From Scylla paramamosain (taxonomy: Eukaryota > Arthropoda > Malacostraca > Decapoda > Portunidae), in NCBI RefSeq assembly GCF_035594125.1, contig NC_087173.1:15007755-15071754 (forward strand): a stretch of DNA of 64,000 nt, read 5' to 3'. The translations under genes were made by a program, and so were the position numbers. Numbering within the stretch: the first letter of the stretch is position 1; every line of letters starts with the position of its first letter. The notes beneath the pieces are model-generated. The model made no database searches. It had not been told where the DNA came from and saw only the letters and a list, made by a program, of their open reading frames with translations. Below, one piece after another: positions 25,156 through 36,000 of the stretch.

Positions 25156-27702
25156 AAAACACTAAAAGGCAAGTTCTTCGTAAAAGTTGGTTTTATTCCC
25201 ATTTAATATGATTGCCCTGCTTTTTAGTGCTTTATTGCCTAACACGCTCAAAAACACTCAAAGACACTTTTCTGGTAATGTCATATTTTTCCCACATAAA
25301 GCTAGTTTCGCATGGAATTTGGGGTTTTGGTAACTAAGAATGTAAAAAAACACTCAAAATACACGCATTTATTGAGGTTGTTCTATTTCTTGATTAAGAG
25401 TGTTATTCATGAGTTTCAGAATTTTGGTATCTTAGAAACTTCTCCATACAGTCGAGTTTTTGCGTTTTTTGCCTTGTGATTCTGGTGAAACTATAAAACA
25501 CTCATTATATAAGCTTCTCGTTATGTCCTTGTTTTTCTTATATAGAGTGATTTGCATCCATTTTCGCGTTTTTTTTATGTAACAAGCTCAAAAACACACA
25601 AAATATACTTTTTTTAGTAATGTTATTCTATTTATTTATATTAGTTGGATTGCATCTGTTTAGCGTTTTTCTACATAAATCTTTTAAAAGACACGTTTTC
25701 AGTAATTTTGTTTTGGATTTCCATATAGAGTGACTTCCAAATTATTTATCGTTTTGGTGCCTAACATGGTTTTTGGTGCCTTTTGCTTCCCAATATAGAG
25801 TGCTTTCCATCCATTTTCGCGTTTTTTGTAGGTAACAATTTCAAAAACACAAAAAAATATACCATTTTGGTAATGTTATTCTATTTCTTCATTTTGGTTG
25901 TTTTGCATCCATTTTAGCGTTTTCTACGTAAAACACCGAAAAGACACGTTTTCAGTAACTTTGTTTTGCATTCCCATATAGATTGACTTCCTTGCGTTTT
26001 ATCGTGTTGGTTCCTAACATGCTGAAAAACACTCATAAGACAGTTTTCTGGCAAAGACGTTTAATTTCCCCATATAGGTGGCTTTGCATGCACTTTAGGG
26101 GTTTGGTACATAACAGTCCGAAAAAAAGCTAAATTTAACTTTTTTGATAATGTCCTTATTTCATATAATTTCCTGAAATTTTCCCGAATTTTGGCACCTC
26201 GTTACCTGTGAAGATGAAAAAGAATGAAAAAAAATATTGTATTTTTTTTTCTCAATAAAGAATGTAATTTGTGGCTGTTAGCTTTTTCGTACTTAATGAA
26301 TTTAAAAGCACTCATAATACACGTTTCTCGTCATGTCCTTTCATTTCTAAAAAAAATGGGGTTCTTTGCATGTATTTAAGCGTTTTTATTGGTAACATGA
26401 TCAAAAACACTCAAAATACATGTTTTTGGTAATGTTATTCTGTTTTACCATAAATTGTATTTTGCATGCATTTTAGTGTTTTGGTATATAACGAGCTCAA
26501 ATACACTTAAAGGCCAGTTCTTGTTAAAAATTGGTTTTATTCCAATGTAATGTGATTGCCCTGCTTTTTAGTTCTTTATTGCCTAACACGCTCAAAAACA
26601 CTCAAAAGACATTTTTCTGGTAATGTCATTTTTTTTCCCACATAAAGCTAGTTTCGCATGTACTTTGGGGTTTTGGTAACTAAGGATGTGAAAAGCACTC
26701 AAAATAAACGCATTAAGTAAGATGATTCTGTTTCTCAATTAAGAGTGTTGTTCCAGAGTTTCAGCATTTTGGAATGTAAGAAACTTCTCTATATACACAA
26801 GTTTTTCCGTTTTTTGCCTTGTAGTTCTTGTGAAACTATAAAACATTCATTATACACGTTCCTCGTAATGTCCTTTTGCTTCCCAATATAGAGTGCTTTC
26901 CATCCATTTTCGTGTTTTTTGTAGGTAACAATTTAAAAAATGCTCAAAATATACCTTTTTGGTAATGTTATTTCATTTCTTCATATTGGTTGGTTTGCAT
27001 CTGTTTTAGCGTTTTTTCTACGTAAAACACCGAAAAGACACGTTTTTAGTAATTTTCTTTTGGATTCCATGTTATTTATAGTGTTGGTTCCTAACATGCT
27101 GAAAAACACTCTTAAGACCGTTTTCTGGCAAAGACGTTTAATTTCCCCATATATGTGGCTTTGCATGCACTTTTGGGGTTTGGTACATACCAGTCCGATA
27201 AAAGGTAAATTTAACTTTTTGGATAATGTTCTTATTTCACATAATTTTCTGAATTTTGCCCGAATTTTGGCATGTCGGTACCTGTGAAGATGAATAAGAA
27301 AGAAAAAAAATATTATATTTTTTTTATTTATTTATTGTTTCTCAATAAAGAGTGTTATTTGTGGCTTTTAGCTTTTTGGTAATTAATGAACTTAAAAACA
27401 CTCATAATACACGTTTCTCGTAATCTCCTTTCGTTTCCTAAAAATAGTGTTCTTTGCATGTATTTAAGCGTTTTTATTGGTAACATGATGAAAAAACACT
27501 CAAAATACATGTTTTTGTTAATGTTATTCTGTTTCACCATAAAGAGTGTTTTCAATGCGTTTTAGTGTTTTGGTATATAAGGAGCTCAAAAACACTTAAA
27601 GGCAAGTTCTTGGTAAAAATTCGTTTTCCTCCAATATAATGTGATATCCCTCTTTTTTAGTGCTTTATTGCCTATCACGCTCAAAAACACTCAAAAGACA
27701 CT
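25156..27702 (+). repeat. Forward HOR satellite leading into the fold-back point
   Basis: About two and a half HOR units with landmarks near 26,365 and 27,457. The region 24,545-27,702 is also paralogous to 9,130-12,045 (offset about 15.42-15.67 kb), including the short inversion. The F orientation stops inside a c-type monomer after CAAAAGACACT at 27,702. Confidence 0.82.
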
Positions 27703-28042
27703 GTGAGTGTTTTTAAGCTTGTTACCCTACAAAAAAAAAAACGCGAAAATTAATATAAAGCACCCTATATTGGGAAACAAAAGGACATTGCAAGAAAAGT
27801 GTATAATGAGTGTTTTATAGTTCAAAAGAACCACAAGGCAAAAAACGCAAAATCTCGTGTATATGGAGAGGTTTCCTAGATACAAAAATGCTAAAACTCA
27901 TGTATAACACTCCTAATTGAGAAACAGAAAAACCTTAATAAATGCGTGTATTTTGAGTGCTTTTCGAATTCTTAGTTACCAAAACCCCAAATTCCATACA
28001 AAAATAGACTTCTGGGATAAAAAAAAAAGACTTTACCAGAAA
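27703..28042 (-). repeat. Palindrome spacer made of R satellite
   Basis: R monomers of types f, e, the half monomer, d and part of c. The spacer is unpaired in the palindrome: the left arm ends at 27,702 and its mirror begins at 28,043. The spacer is the reverse complement of sequence like 12,050-12,365, which is what would follow 27,702 if the F block continued. The R block is therefore continuous across the spacer, and the real breakpoint is the single joint at 27,702/27,703. Confidence 0.75.
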
Positions 28043-29774
28043 AGTGTCTTTTGAGTGTTTTTGAGCGTGATAGGCAATCAAGCACTAAAAAAGACGGATA
28101 TCACATTACATTGGAGGAAAACGAATTTTTACAAAGAACTTGCCTTTAAGTGTTTTTGAGCTCCTTATATACCAAAACACTAAAACGCATTGAAAACACT
28201 CTTTATGGTGAAACAGAATAACATTAACAAAAACATGTATTTTGAGTGTTTTTTGATCATGTTACCAATAAAAACGCTTAAATACATGCAAAGAACACTA
28301 TTTTTGAGAAACGAAAGGAGATTACGAGAAATGTGTATTATGAGTGTTTTTAAGTTCATTAATTACCAAAAAGCTAAAAGCCACAAATAACACTCTTTAT
28401 TGAGAAACAATAAATAAATAAAAAAAATACAATATTTTTTTCTTTCTTATTCATCTTCACAGGTACCGACATGCCAAAATTCGGGCAAAATTCAGGAAAT
28501 TATGTGAAATAAGAACATTATCCAAAAAGTTAAATTTAGCTTTTATCGGACTGCTATGTACCAAACCCCTAATGTGCATGCAAAGCCACATATATGGGGA
28601 AATTAAACGTCTTTGCCAGAAAACGGTCTTATGAGTGTTTTTCAGCATGTTAGGAACCAACACGATAAATAACATGGAAGTCAATCTATATGGGAATCCA
28701 AAACAAAATTACTAAAAAAGTGTCTTTTCGATGTTTTACGTAGAAAAACGCTAAAATGGATGCAAACCAACCAATATGAAAAAATGAAATAACATTACCA
28801 AAAAGGTGTATTTTGAGCATTTTTTATAATTGTTACCTACAAAAAACACGAAAATGGATGGAAAGCACTCTATATTGGGAAGCAAAAGGACATAACGAGG
28901 AACGTGTATAATGAGTGTTTTATAGTTTCACAAGAACTACAAGGCAAAAAACGCAAAAACTTGTGTATATGGAGAAGTTTCTTACATTCCAAAATGCTGA
29001 AACTCTGGAACAACACTTTTAATTGAGAAACAGAACCATCTTACTTAATGCGTGTATTTTGAATAACATTACCAAAATGGTATATTTTTTTTGTGTTTTT
29101 TGAAATTGTTACCTACAAAAAACGCGAAAATGGATGGAAAGCACTCTATATTGGGAAGCAAAAGGCACCAAAAAGCAGGTTAGGCACCAAAACGATAAAT
29201 AATATGAAAGTCACTCTATATGGAAATCCAAAACAAAATTACTGGAAATGTGTCTTTTAAAAGATTTACGTAGAAAAACGCTAAAACAGATGCAAACCAG
29301 CTAATATAAATAAATAGAATAACATTACCAGAAAAAAAATATTTTGTGTGTTTTTGAGGTCATTACATAAAAAAACGCGAAAATGGATGCAAAGCACTCT
29401 ATATAAGGAAAAAAAAGGACATAACGAGAAGCGTATATAATGAGTGTTTTATAGTTTCACCAGAATCACAAGGCAAAAAACGCAAAAACTCGAGTGTATG
29501 GAGAATTTTCTAAGATACCAAAATTCTGAAAATCATGAATAACACTCTTAATAAAAAAAACAGAACAACCTCACTAAATGCTTGTATTTTGAGTGTTTTT
29601 TTAAATCTAATTTACCAAAACTCCAAATTCCATGCTAAACTAGCTTTATGTGGAAAAAATATGACATTACCAGAAAAGTGTCTTTGAGTGTTTTTGAGCG
29701 TGTTAGGCAATAAAGCACTAAAAAGCAGGGCAATCATATTACATGGGAATAAAATCAACTTTTACTAAGAGTGT
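27703..29774 (-). repeat. Reverse-orientation HOR satellite, inner part
   Basis: R monomers in reversed HOR order with an A/T tract near 28,408-28,445. The joint at about 29,052 (TGTATTTTGAATAACATTACC) marks the ~820-bp loss relative to the left arm. No gene is seen. Confidence 0.82.
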
Positions 29775-30258
29775 TTTTGACACGCATTTAGTAAGGTTGT
29801 TCTGTTTCTCAATTAAGAGTGTTATTCACGAGTTTCTGCATTTTGGTATCTAGAAAACATCTTCATATACACGAGTTTTTGCGTTTTTTGCCTTGTGTTT
29901 TTTTTTTAACTATAAAACATTCATTATACACTTTTCTTGCAATGTCCCTTTGTTTCCCAATATAGAGTGCTTTGTATCAATTTTTGGTTATTTTTTTTGT
30001 AGGTAACAAGCTCAAAAAAACTCAAAATATACATTTTTGGTAATGGTTTTCTGCTTCTTGATATTGGTTGGTTTGCATCAGTTTTAGCGTTTTTCTACGT
30101 AAAACACTGAGAAGACAGGTTTTCAGCAATTTTCTTTTGGATTCCCACATAGAGTGAGTTCTTTATTATTTATCGTTTTGGTGCCTAACATGCTGAAAAA
30201 CACTCAAAAGACAGATTTCTGGTAAGGTCTTTAATTTCCTCATATGCGAGGCCTTCCA
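29775..30258 (+). repeat. Short inverted satellite segment, mirror of copy 3
   Basis: An F segment inside the R block, starting at GACACGCATTTAGTAAGG and ending at GAGGCCTTCCATGTC. It is the reverse complement of 24,708-25,155, as expected if the whole block was inverted with the older inversion already inside it. Confidence 0.83.
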
Positions 30259-30425
30259 TGTCTTTGAGTGTTTTTGAACGTGTTACGCAATAAAGCACTA
30301 AAAGGAAGGGCAATCACATTATATGGGAATAAAACAAAATTTTACAAAGAACTTGCCTTTAAGTGTTTTTGAGCTCCTTACATACAAAAACGATAAAATG
30401 CATGCAAAAAACATTTTATGGAGAA
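30259..30425 (-). repeat. R satellite monomers beside the mirrored short inversion
   Basis: Types b and a in R form (ACAAAGAACTTGCCTTTAAG, then TGCATGCAAAAAACATTTT), the mirror of 24,541-24,707. Confidence 0.75.
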
Positions 30426-32488
30426 ACAGAATAATATTACCAAACGACATTAAAAACGCATGAAAATACCCTATATAAAGAAACAGAATACATTTACCAA
30501 AAACGTGTATTTTGAGTGCCTTTTAGCGTATTATGTACAAAATCGCCTATAATCAAACAAAACACCCTGCATATGGAAATGAAAGGAAATTACGTTCATG
30601 AGAAACGTTTATGTTATTTTTTTTTATTACTTTCTTAAGTACCAAATCAGTAAAAAGCTTCAATAGTCCTCTGAAAAAAAAACAACCTTACCAAAAACGT
30701 GTATTTTTTTACATTCATAATTACCAAAACGCCAACATGCATGTAAAGCAATCTATATGAAAAAACGAAACGAAATAGCTAGAAACTTGTCTTTTGTTAT
30801 TTTTTGTGCGTGTTAGGCACCAAATCAGTAAGCAGCAACGAAATCACCCTATAGGGGAATACAAAACAAGTTTACTAAAACGTGTCTTTGGAGTGTTTTT
30901 TTTTTTTAGGTTCTTACGAACTAAAATGTCAAAATACATGCAAACACCCTGTTACGTACCAAAGCACCAAAAAGACCCTATATGAGGAAATGAAAGGACA
31001 ACAAAAAAAACGTGTATTATGAATTTTTTTTCTAGCTTCTTAGGTACCAAAACGCTAAAATAAATAAGTAGCACACTGTATGGAGAAAGAGAAACAAATT
31101 ACCAAAATCGTGTAATTTGAATGTTTTTCACATTGTCAGGTAGCAAAACACCATGATGCTTGCTCGCTATACGAGAAAATTTAACAATAATGTAAGAAAT
31201 GTGTTTTTATGTGTTTTTCACATAAATGCTAAATAGCATAGAAAGCACCTTATATAGAAATGCAAAATAATAAGCATGTCTTTTAAGTGTTTTAAACTTT
31301 TTACGTACCGAAACGCTAAAACACGTGCAACAAACACGAATAACCTTACCAAATAGAAAAACCTTATCAAAAACGTGTATTTTGAGTCTTTTTGAGTCTG
31401 TTACGTACATCATATTAAAAATGCATGTAAAGCACCCTGTATGGGGAAACGATAGAACATTACGTGAAACGTGCATTGTCAGTGTTTTGAGTCTCTTAGG
31501 TACCAAACACTAAACCGCTTGAATGAAAATTGAATATATCCAATATTTCTTAATAGAGAAACAGAACATCACCAAAAACGTGTTTTTATTTTTATTTTTT
31601 TTTTACTTTATGTACCAAAACGTCAAAATACATACGAAGCATTCTATATGGGGAAATAGAAAGACATTAGGAGAAAAAAGTTTTATTAGTGTTTTTGAGC
31701 TTCCTAAGTACCAAAACGCTAAAACGCATGAATAGCACCCTATATAGAGAAAAATAACAACATTACCTGAAACCTATATTTTGAGCGTTTCTCATATTAT
31801 GTAGCAAAACATCATAATGCATGCAGATCTCTATATGAAGAAGCAAAACTATATTACAGGAAACTTGAGTGTTAGGAATCAAAATGCTAAAAAGCATTGA
31901 AAGCACTCTATTTGGCAATATAAAATAACATTACCAAGAAAGTGTCTTTAGAGTGTTTTTGACCTTCTTACGTGCGAAATCGCTGAAACGCATGTAAAAT
32001 AACCTTTATGGAGAAACAGAATAACATTACCAAAAACTTGTATTTTGATTGTTTTTCTGCTTGTTAAGTACAAAAATGCCAAATTACACGCAAAGCATCC
32101 TACATGGAGAAAACAAAGGACATTACGAGAAAAAGTGTATTATGAGAGATTTTGAGCTTTTTAGGTACCAAGACTCAAAAACACATGATTAGCACTTTAT
32201 ATGGAAAAACAACTCTACCGAAAACTTTTACTTAAACTCTTTCATATTGTTAAGTACCAAAAGATAAAATGCATTGGAAGCCCCCTTTATCGGGAAATGA
32301 AACGACATTATCATCAACGTGCCTTTTGAGTGTTTTTCAACGTGTTAGACACCAGAACGCTAAAAAAACATGGAAAGCACTCTATAAAGGAATACAAAAC
32401 AACATTACTAAAAACGTGTTTTATAGGTTCTCATGTACAGAAACGCTAAAAACCCATGCAAAACACCCTTTATGGAGAAGCGAAATAA
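30426..32488 (-). repeat. Diverged satellite island without HOR order (R)
   Basis: Mirror image of 22,474-24,540, with the same odd monomers in reverse order. Examples are the T-rich stretch near 30,615-30,640 and the monomer with GGTACCAAACACTAAACCGC near 31,500. The two copies are very similar, differing by scattered single bases and short indels. No gene is seen. Confidence 0.77.
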
Positions 32489-33076
32489 ATATTTCGTTGA
32501 TAAATTACATTCAGGAAGGTTAGGGAACATCCCTTACAGAAGAAAAAGATCGCAGAAGAATGATCCTAAATGGATGACTGAGGTTAAAACACTACATTGG
32601 CCGAAGAAGTATATATGAGATTAAAGACAGGTGAAGTGGTTTTAAATCCATAAAAATAATGAATTAGAGATTAGTAAAATTGTGAGCGAGTATTTTTTAA
32701 TTGTCTTTGCCCAAGAAAACATGCAGGGTTTGCCGAATAGTGAGGAGATATTTAGAGTAGAAGAGGATGAGAAGCTGACAGATAATACCATAAATAAAGA
32801 GATAGTGGAACAGGAGATAGATAAGTTGAAAAGTTCAAGTCACCAGGACCAGATGAAATATATTCCACAGTATTTAAGAAAAGGAAAAAATATATAAGTA
32901 ATCGGTTAGTTTCTGTCCTTAGTCATGTGAGGTATCGGTAATTCGGAGGCAGGCGAATATAAATAGATAAAACTTTAACGTCTAACCTGTCAGCTTAACT
33001 TCTGTTGAATGTAAAATAATGGAGTCAATAATAGTAGATTCTTCTTGCAGATTTCTTATGTTCTTATGTTCTTATT
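32489..33076 (+). pseudogene. Non-LTR retrotransposon reverse-transcriptase fragment, copy 2 (dead)
   Basis: The palindrome partner of copy 1, here in sense on the + strand. Order: linker with RRKRSQKNDPKWM (about 32,541-32,580); SEYFLIVFAQEN at 32,685-32,720; acidic stretch with KLTDNTINKEIVEQE; KSPGPDEIY from 32,837, after a one-base frameshift; SVLS then the shared 13-bp deletion near 32,920; RQANI near 32,950; PVSLTS to KIMESII at 32,986-33,033, with one in-frame stop just before PVSLTS. About 17 bp holding the FKKG codons are lost here but kept in copies 1 and 3. No catalytic RT core is present. The tail is 33,056-33,076. Flanks match copy 1 exactly in monomer and position, so it was copied with the block and not inserted separately. 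Confidence 0.88.
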
Positions 33077-36000
33077 ACTAAAAGCGTGTATTTTCAGTGT
33101 TTTTCAGCTATTACGTGAAAAAAAAATGCCAAAATGCATGCAAAGCATCCTATATGAGGAAAAAGAGCGACATTACGAGAAACGTGCATTATGAGTGTTT
33201 TTGAGATTCTTAGGTACCAAAACGCTGAAACTCATGAATAACACTCTTAATTGAGATACAGAACAACCTTACCAAATGCGTGTATTTTGAGTGTTTTTCA
33301 CATTCTTAGTTACCAAAACCCCAAATTGCATGCGAAACTAGCTTTATGTGGAAAAAAAAATACCAGAAGAGTGTCTTTTGAGTGTTTTTGAGCGTGTTAA
33401 GCAATAAAGCACTATAAAGCAGGGGAATCACATTACATGGAAATAAAACCAAATTTTACCAATAACTTGCCTTTAAGTGTTTTCAGCTCCTTACATATTG
33501 AAACGCTAAAACGCATGCAAAACACCCTTTATGGAGAAACAGAAAAACATTACAAAAAAACATGTATTTTGAGTGTTTTTGATCATGTTACCTTTAAAAA
33601 CGCTTAATTACATGCAAAGAACCCTGTATTTGGGAAACGAAAGGACATTAGGAGAAACGTGCATTATGAGTGTACTTGCCTTTAAGTGTTTTTCAGCTCC
33701 TTATATGCGCTAAAACTAATGCAAAACACACTTTATATAGAAACAAAATAACAGAACCAACAAGAGGTATTTTCAGTGTTTTTTAATCATGTGATCTATA
33801 AAAAAACGCTTAAATACATGCAAAGAACCTTATGTTTGGGAAAGGAAAGGATATTACGAGAAACGTGTATTTTGAGTGTTTTCCAGTTCCTTAAGAACCA
33901 AAAAGCTAAAACCCACAAGTAACACTCTTTATTCAGAAAAAAAAAATAAATAAAAAAACAGGAATTTTTTTTTTTTTTTTTTTTCATCTTCATACGTATT
34001 GAGATTCCAAATTCTGGCAAAATTCAGGGTAATTATGTGATAAAAGATCATTATCAAAAAGTTAATTTTAGCTTTTTTACGGACTGTTATTTACCAAACC
34101 ACCTATATGAGGAAATTAAACGACTTTACCAGAAACCTGTCTTTTGAGTGATTTTCAGCTTGTTAGGCATCAAAACGATCAATAATATGGAAGTTACTCT
34201 ATATGAGAATCCAAAACAAAATACTGAAAACGTGTCTTTTCTGTGTTTTAGGTAGAAAAACGCTAAAACGTATGCAAACCAACAAATATGATGAAATAGA
34301 ATATTACCGAAATGGTATATTTTGAGTGTTTTTAATCTTGTTACCTACAAAAAACGCGAAAAAGGATGCAAAGCACTATATATTGGGAAACAAAAGGACA
34401 TTACGAGAAACGTGAATAATGAGGCAAAAAAGGCAAAAAACGCAAAAACTCGTGTATATGGAGAAGTTTCTTAGTTACCAAAATGCTGGTACTCATGAAT
34501 AACGCTCTTAAATGAGAAACATAACAACCTTACGAAATGCGTGTATTTTGAGTGTTTTTCACATTCTTATTTACCAAAACCCCAAATTGCATGTAAAACT
34601 AGCTTTATGATGGTAAGAAATGACATTACCAGAAAAGTGACTTTGAGTGTTTTTGAACGTGTTAGGCAATAAAGCACTAAAAAGCAGGGCAATAACATTA
34701 CATGGGAATGAAACCAAGTTTTACTAAGAACTTGCCTTTAAGTTTTTTTTTGAGCTCCTTACATACCAAAACGCTAAAACGAATGGAAAACACTCTTTAT
34801 GGAGAATTAGAATATCATTACCAAAAACATGTATTTTGAGTGTTTTTGATCATGCTACCTATAAAAACGCGAAAATACATGCAAAGAACCCTATGTTTGG
34901 GAAACGAAAGGACATTACGAGAAACGTGTATTACGGGTGTTTTTAAGTTCCTTAGGAAACAAAAAACTAAAACCCACAAATAACACTCTTTATAAAGAAA
35001 AAATAAATAAATATATAAAAAAACGGCAATTTTTTTTTAATGTTATTCATCTTCATAGGTACCGAGAAGCCAAAATTCTGGGAAAATTCTGGGCAATTAT
35101 GGGATAAAATATATTATCAAAAAAGTTAATTTTAGCTTTTTTTTTCGGAATGTTATGTACCAAACTCTTAAGTGAATGCAAAGCCACCTACATAAGGAAA
35201 TTAAACGACTTTACGAGAAACCTTACTTTTGAGTGTTTTTCATTATTTTAGGCACCAAAACGATAATAACCTGGAAGTCACTCAATATGGGAATCCAAAA
35301 CAAAATTACTGAAAACGTGTCTTTTCAGTGTTTTACGTAGAAAAACGCTAAAAAGGATGCAAACCAACCAATATGAAGAAATAGAATGATATTAAGAAAA
35401 ATGTATATTTTGAATGTTTTTGAGCTTGTTACCTAAAAAAATGCAAAAATGGATGCAAAGTATTGCAAAACAAAAGGACATTCTGAGAAACGTCTATAAT
35501 GAGTGTTTTATAGTTCCACAAGAACCAAAAGGCCAAAAACGCAAAATCTCCTGTACCTAGAGAAGTTTCTTAGATACAAAAATGATTAAACTCATGAATA
35601 ACACTTTTAATTGAGAAACAGAATTACCTTATAAAATGTGAGTATTTTGAGTGTTTTTCACATTCTTAGTTACGAAAATCCCAAATTACATGCGAAACTA
35701 GCTTCTTTCCTAGATACCAAAATGCCGAAACTCATGAATAACACTTTTAATTGAGAAACAGAAAAACCTTACTAAATGCGTGTATTTTGAGTGCTTTTCA
35801 CATTCTTAGTTACACAAAACCCAAATTGATTGCGAAACGAGCTTTATGTGGTAAAAAAAAAAAAAAATTATTTTCAGAAAAGTGTCTATTGAGTGTTTTT
35901 GAGCGTGATAGGAAGTAAAGTACTAAAAAGAAGGGCAATCACATTACATGGGAATAAAACCAATGTTTTTTCAAGAACTTGCCTTTAAGTGTTTTTGAGC

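Larger units (their letters stand above)
9857..27702 (+). repeat. Left arm of the giant imperfect palindrome
   Basis: An F block whose reverse complement is found at 28,043-44,136. Paired positions sum to about 53,993 at the outer edge (9,857 with 44,136), about 54,010 around 12.5-18 kb (17,150 with 36,850; 14,785 with 39,233), about 54,963 around the fossil (22,065 with 32,897; 23,458 with 31,506) and about 55,745 near the centre (27,355 with 28,390). The two jumps in the sum are deletions in the right arm. The arm holds about sixteen HOR units, the fossil and the diverged island. Confidence 0.87.

Noticed and set aside
32682..32897. 71-codon frame as a possible intact small gene
   Set aside because: It is the linker-to-RT part of the dead element read through a frameshift (SPGPDEI is in another frame), and its homologue at 22,065-22,280 is equally embedded in a broken copy.
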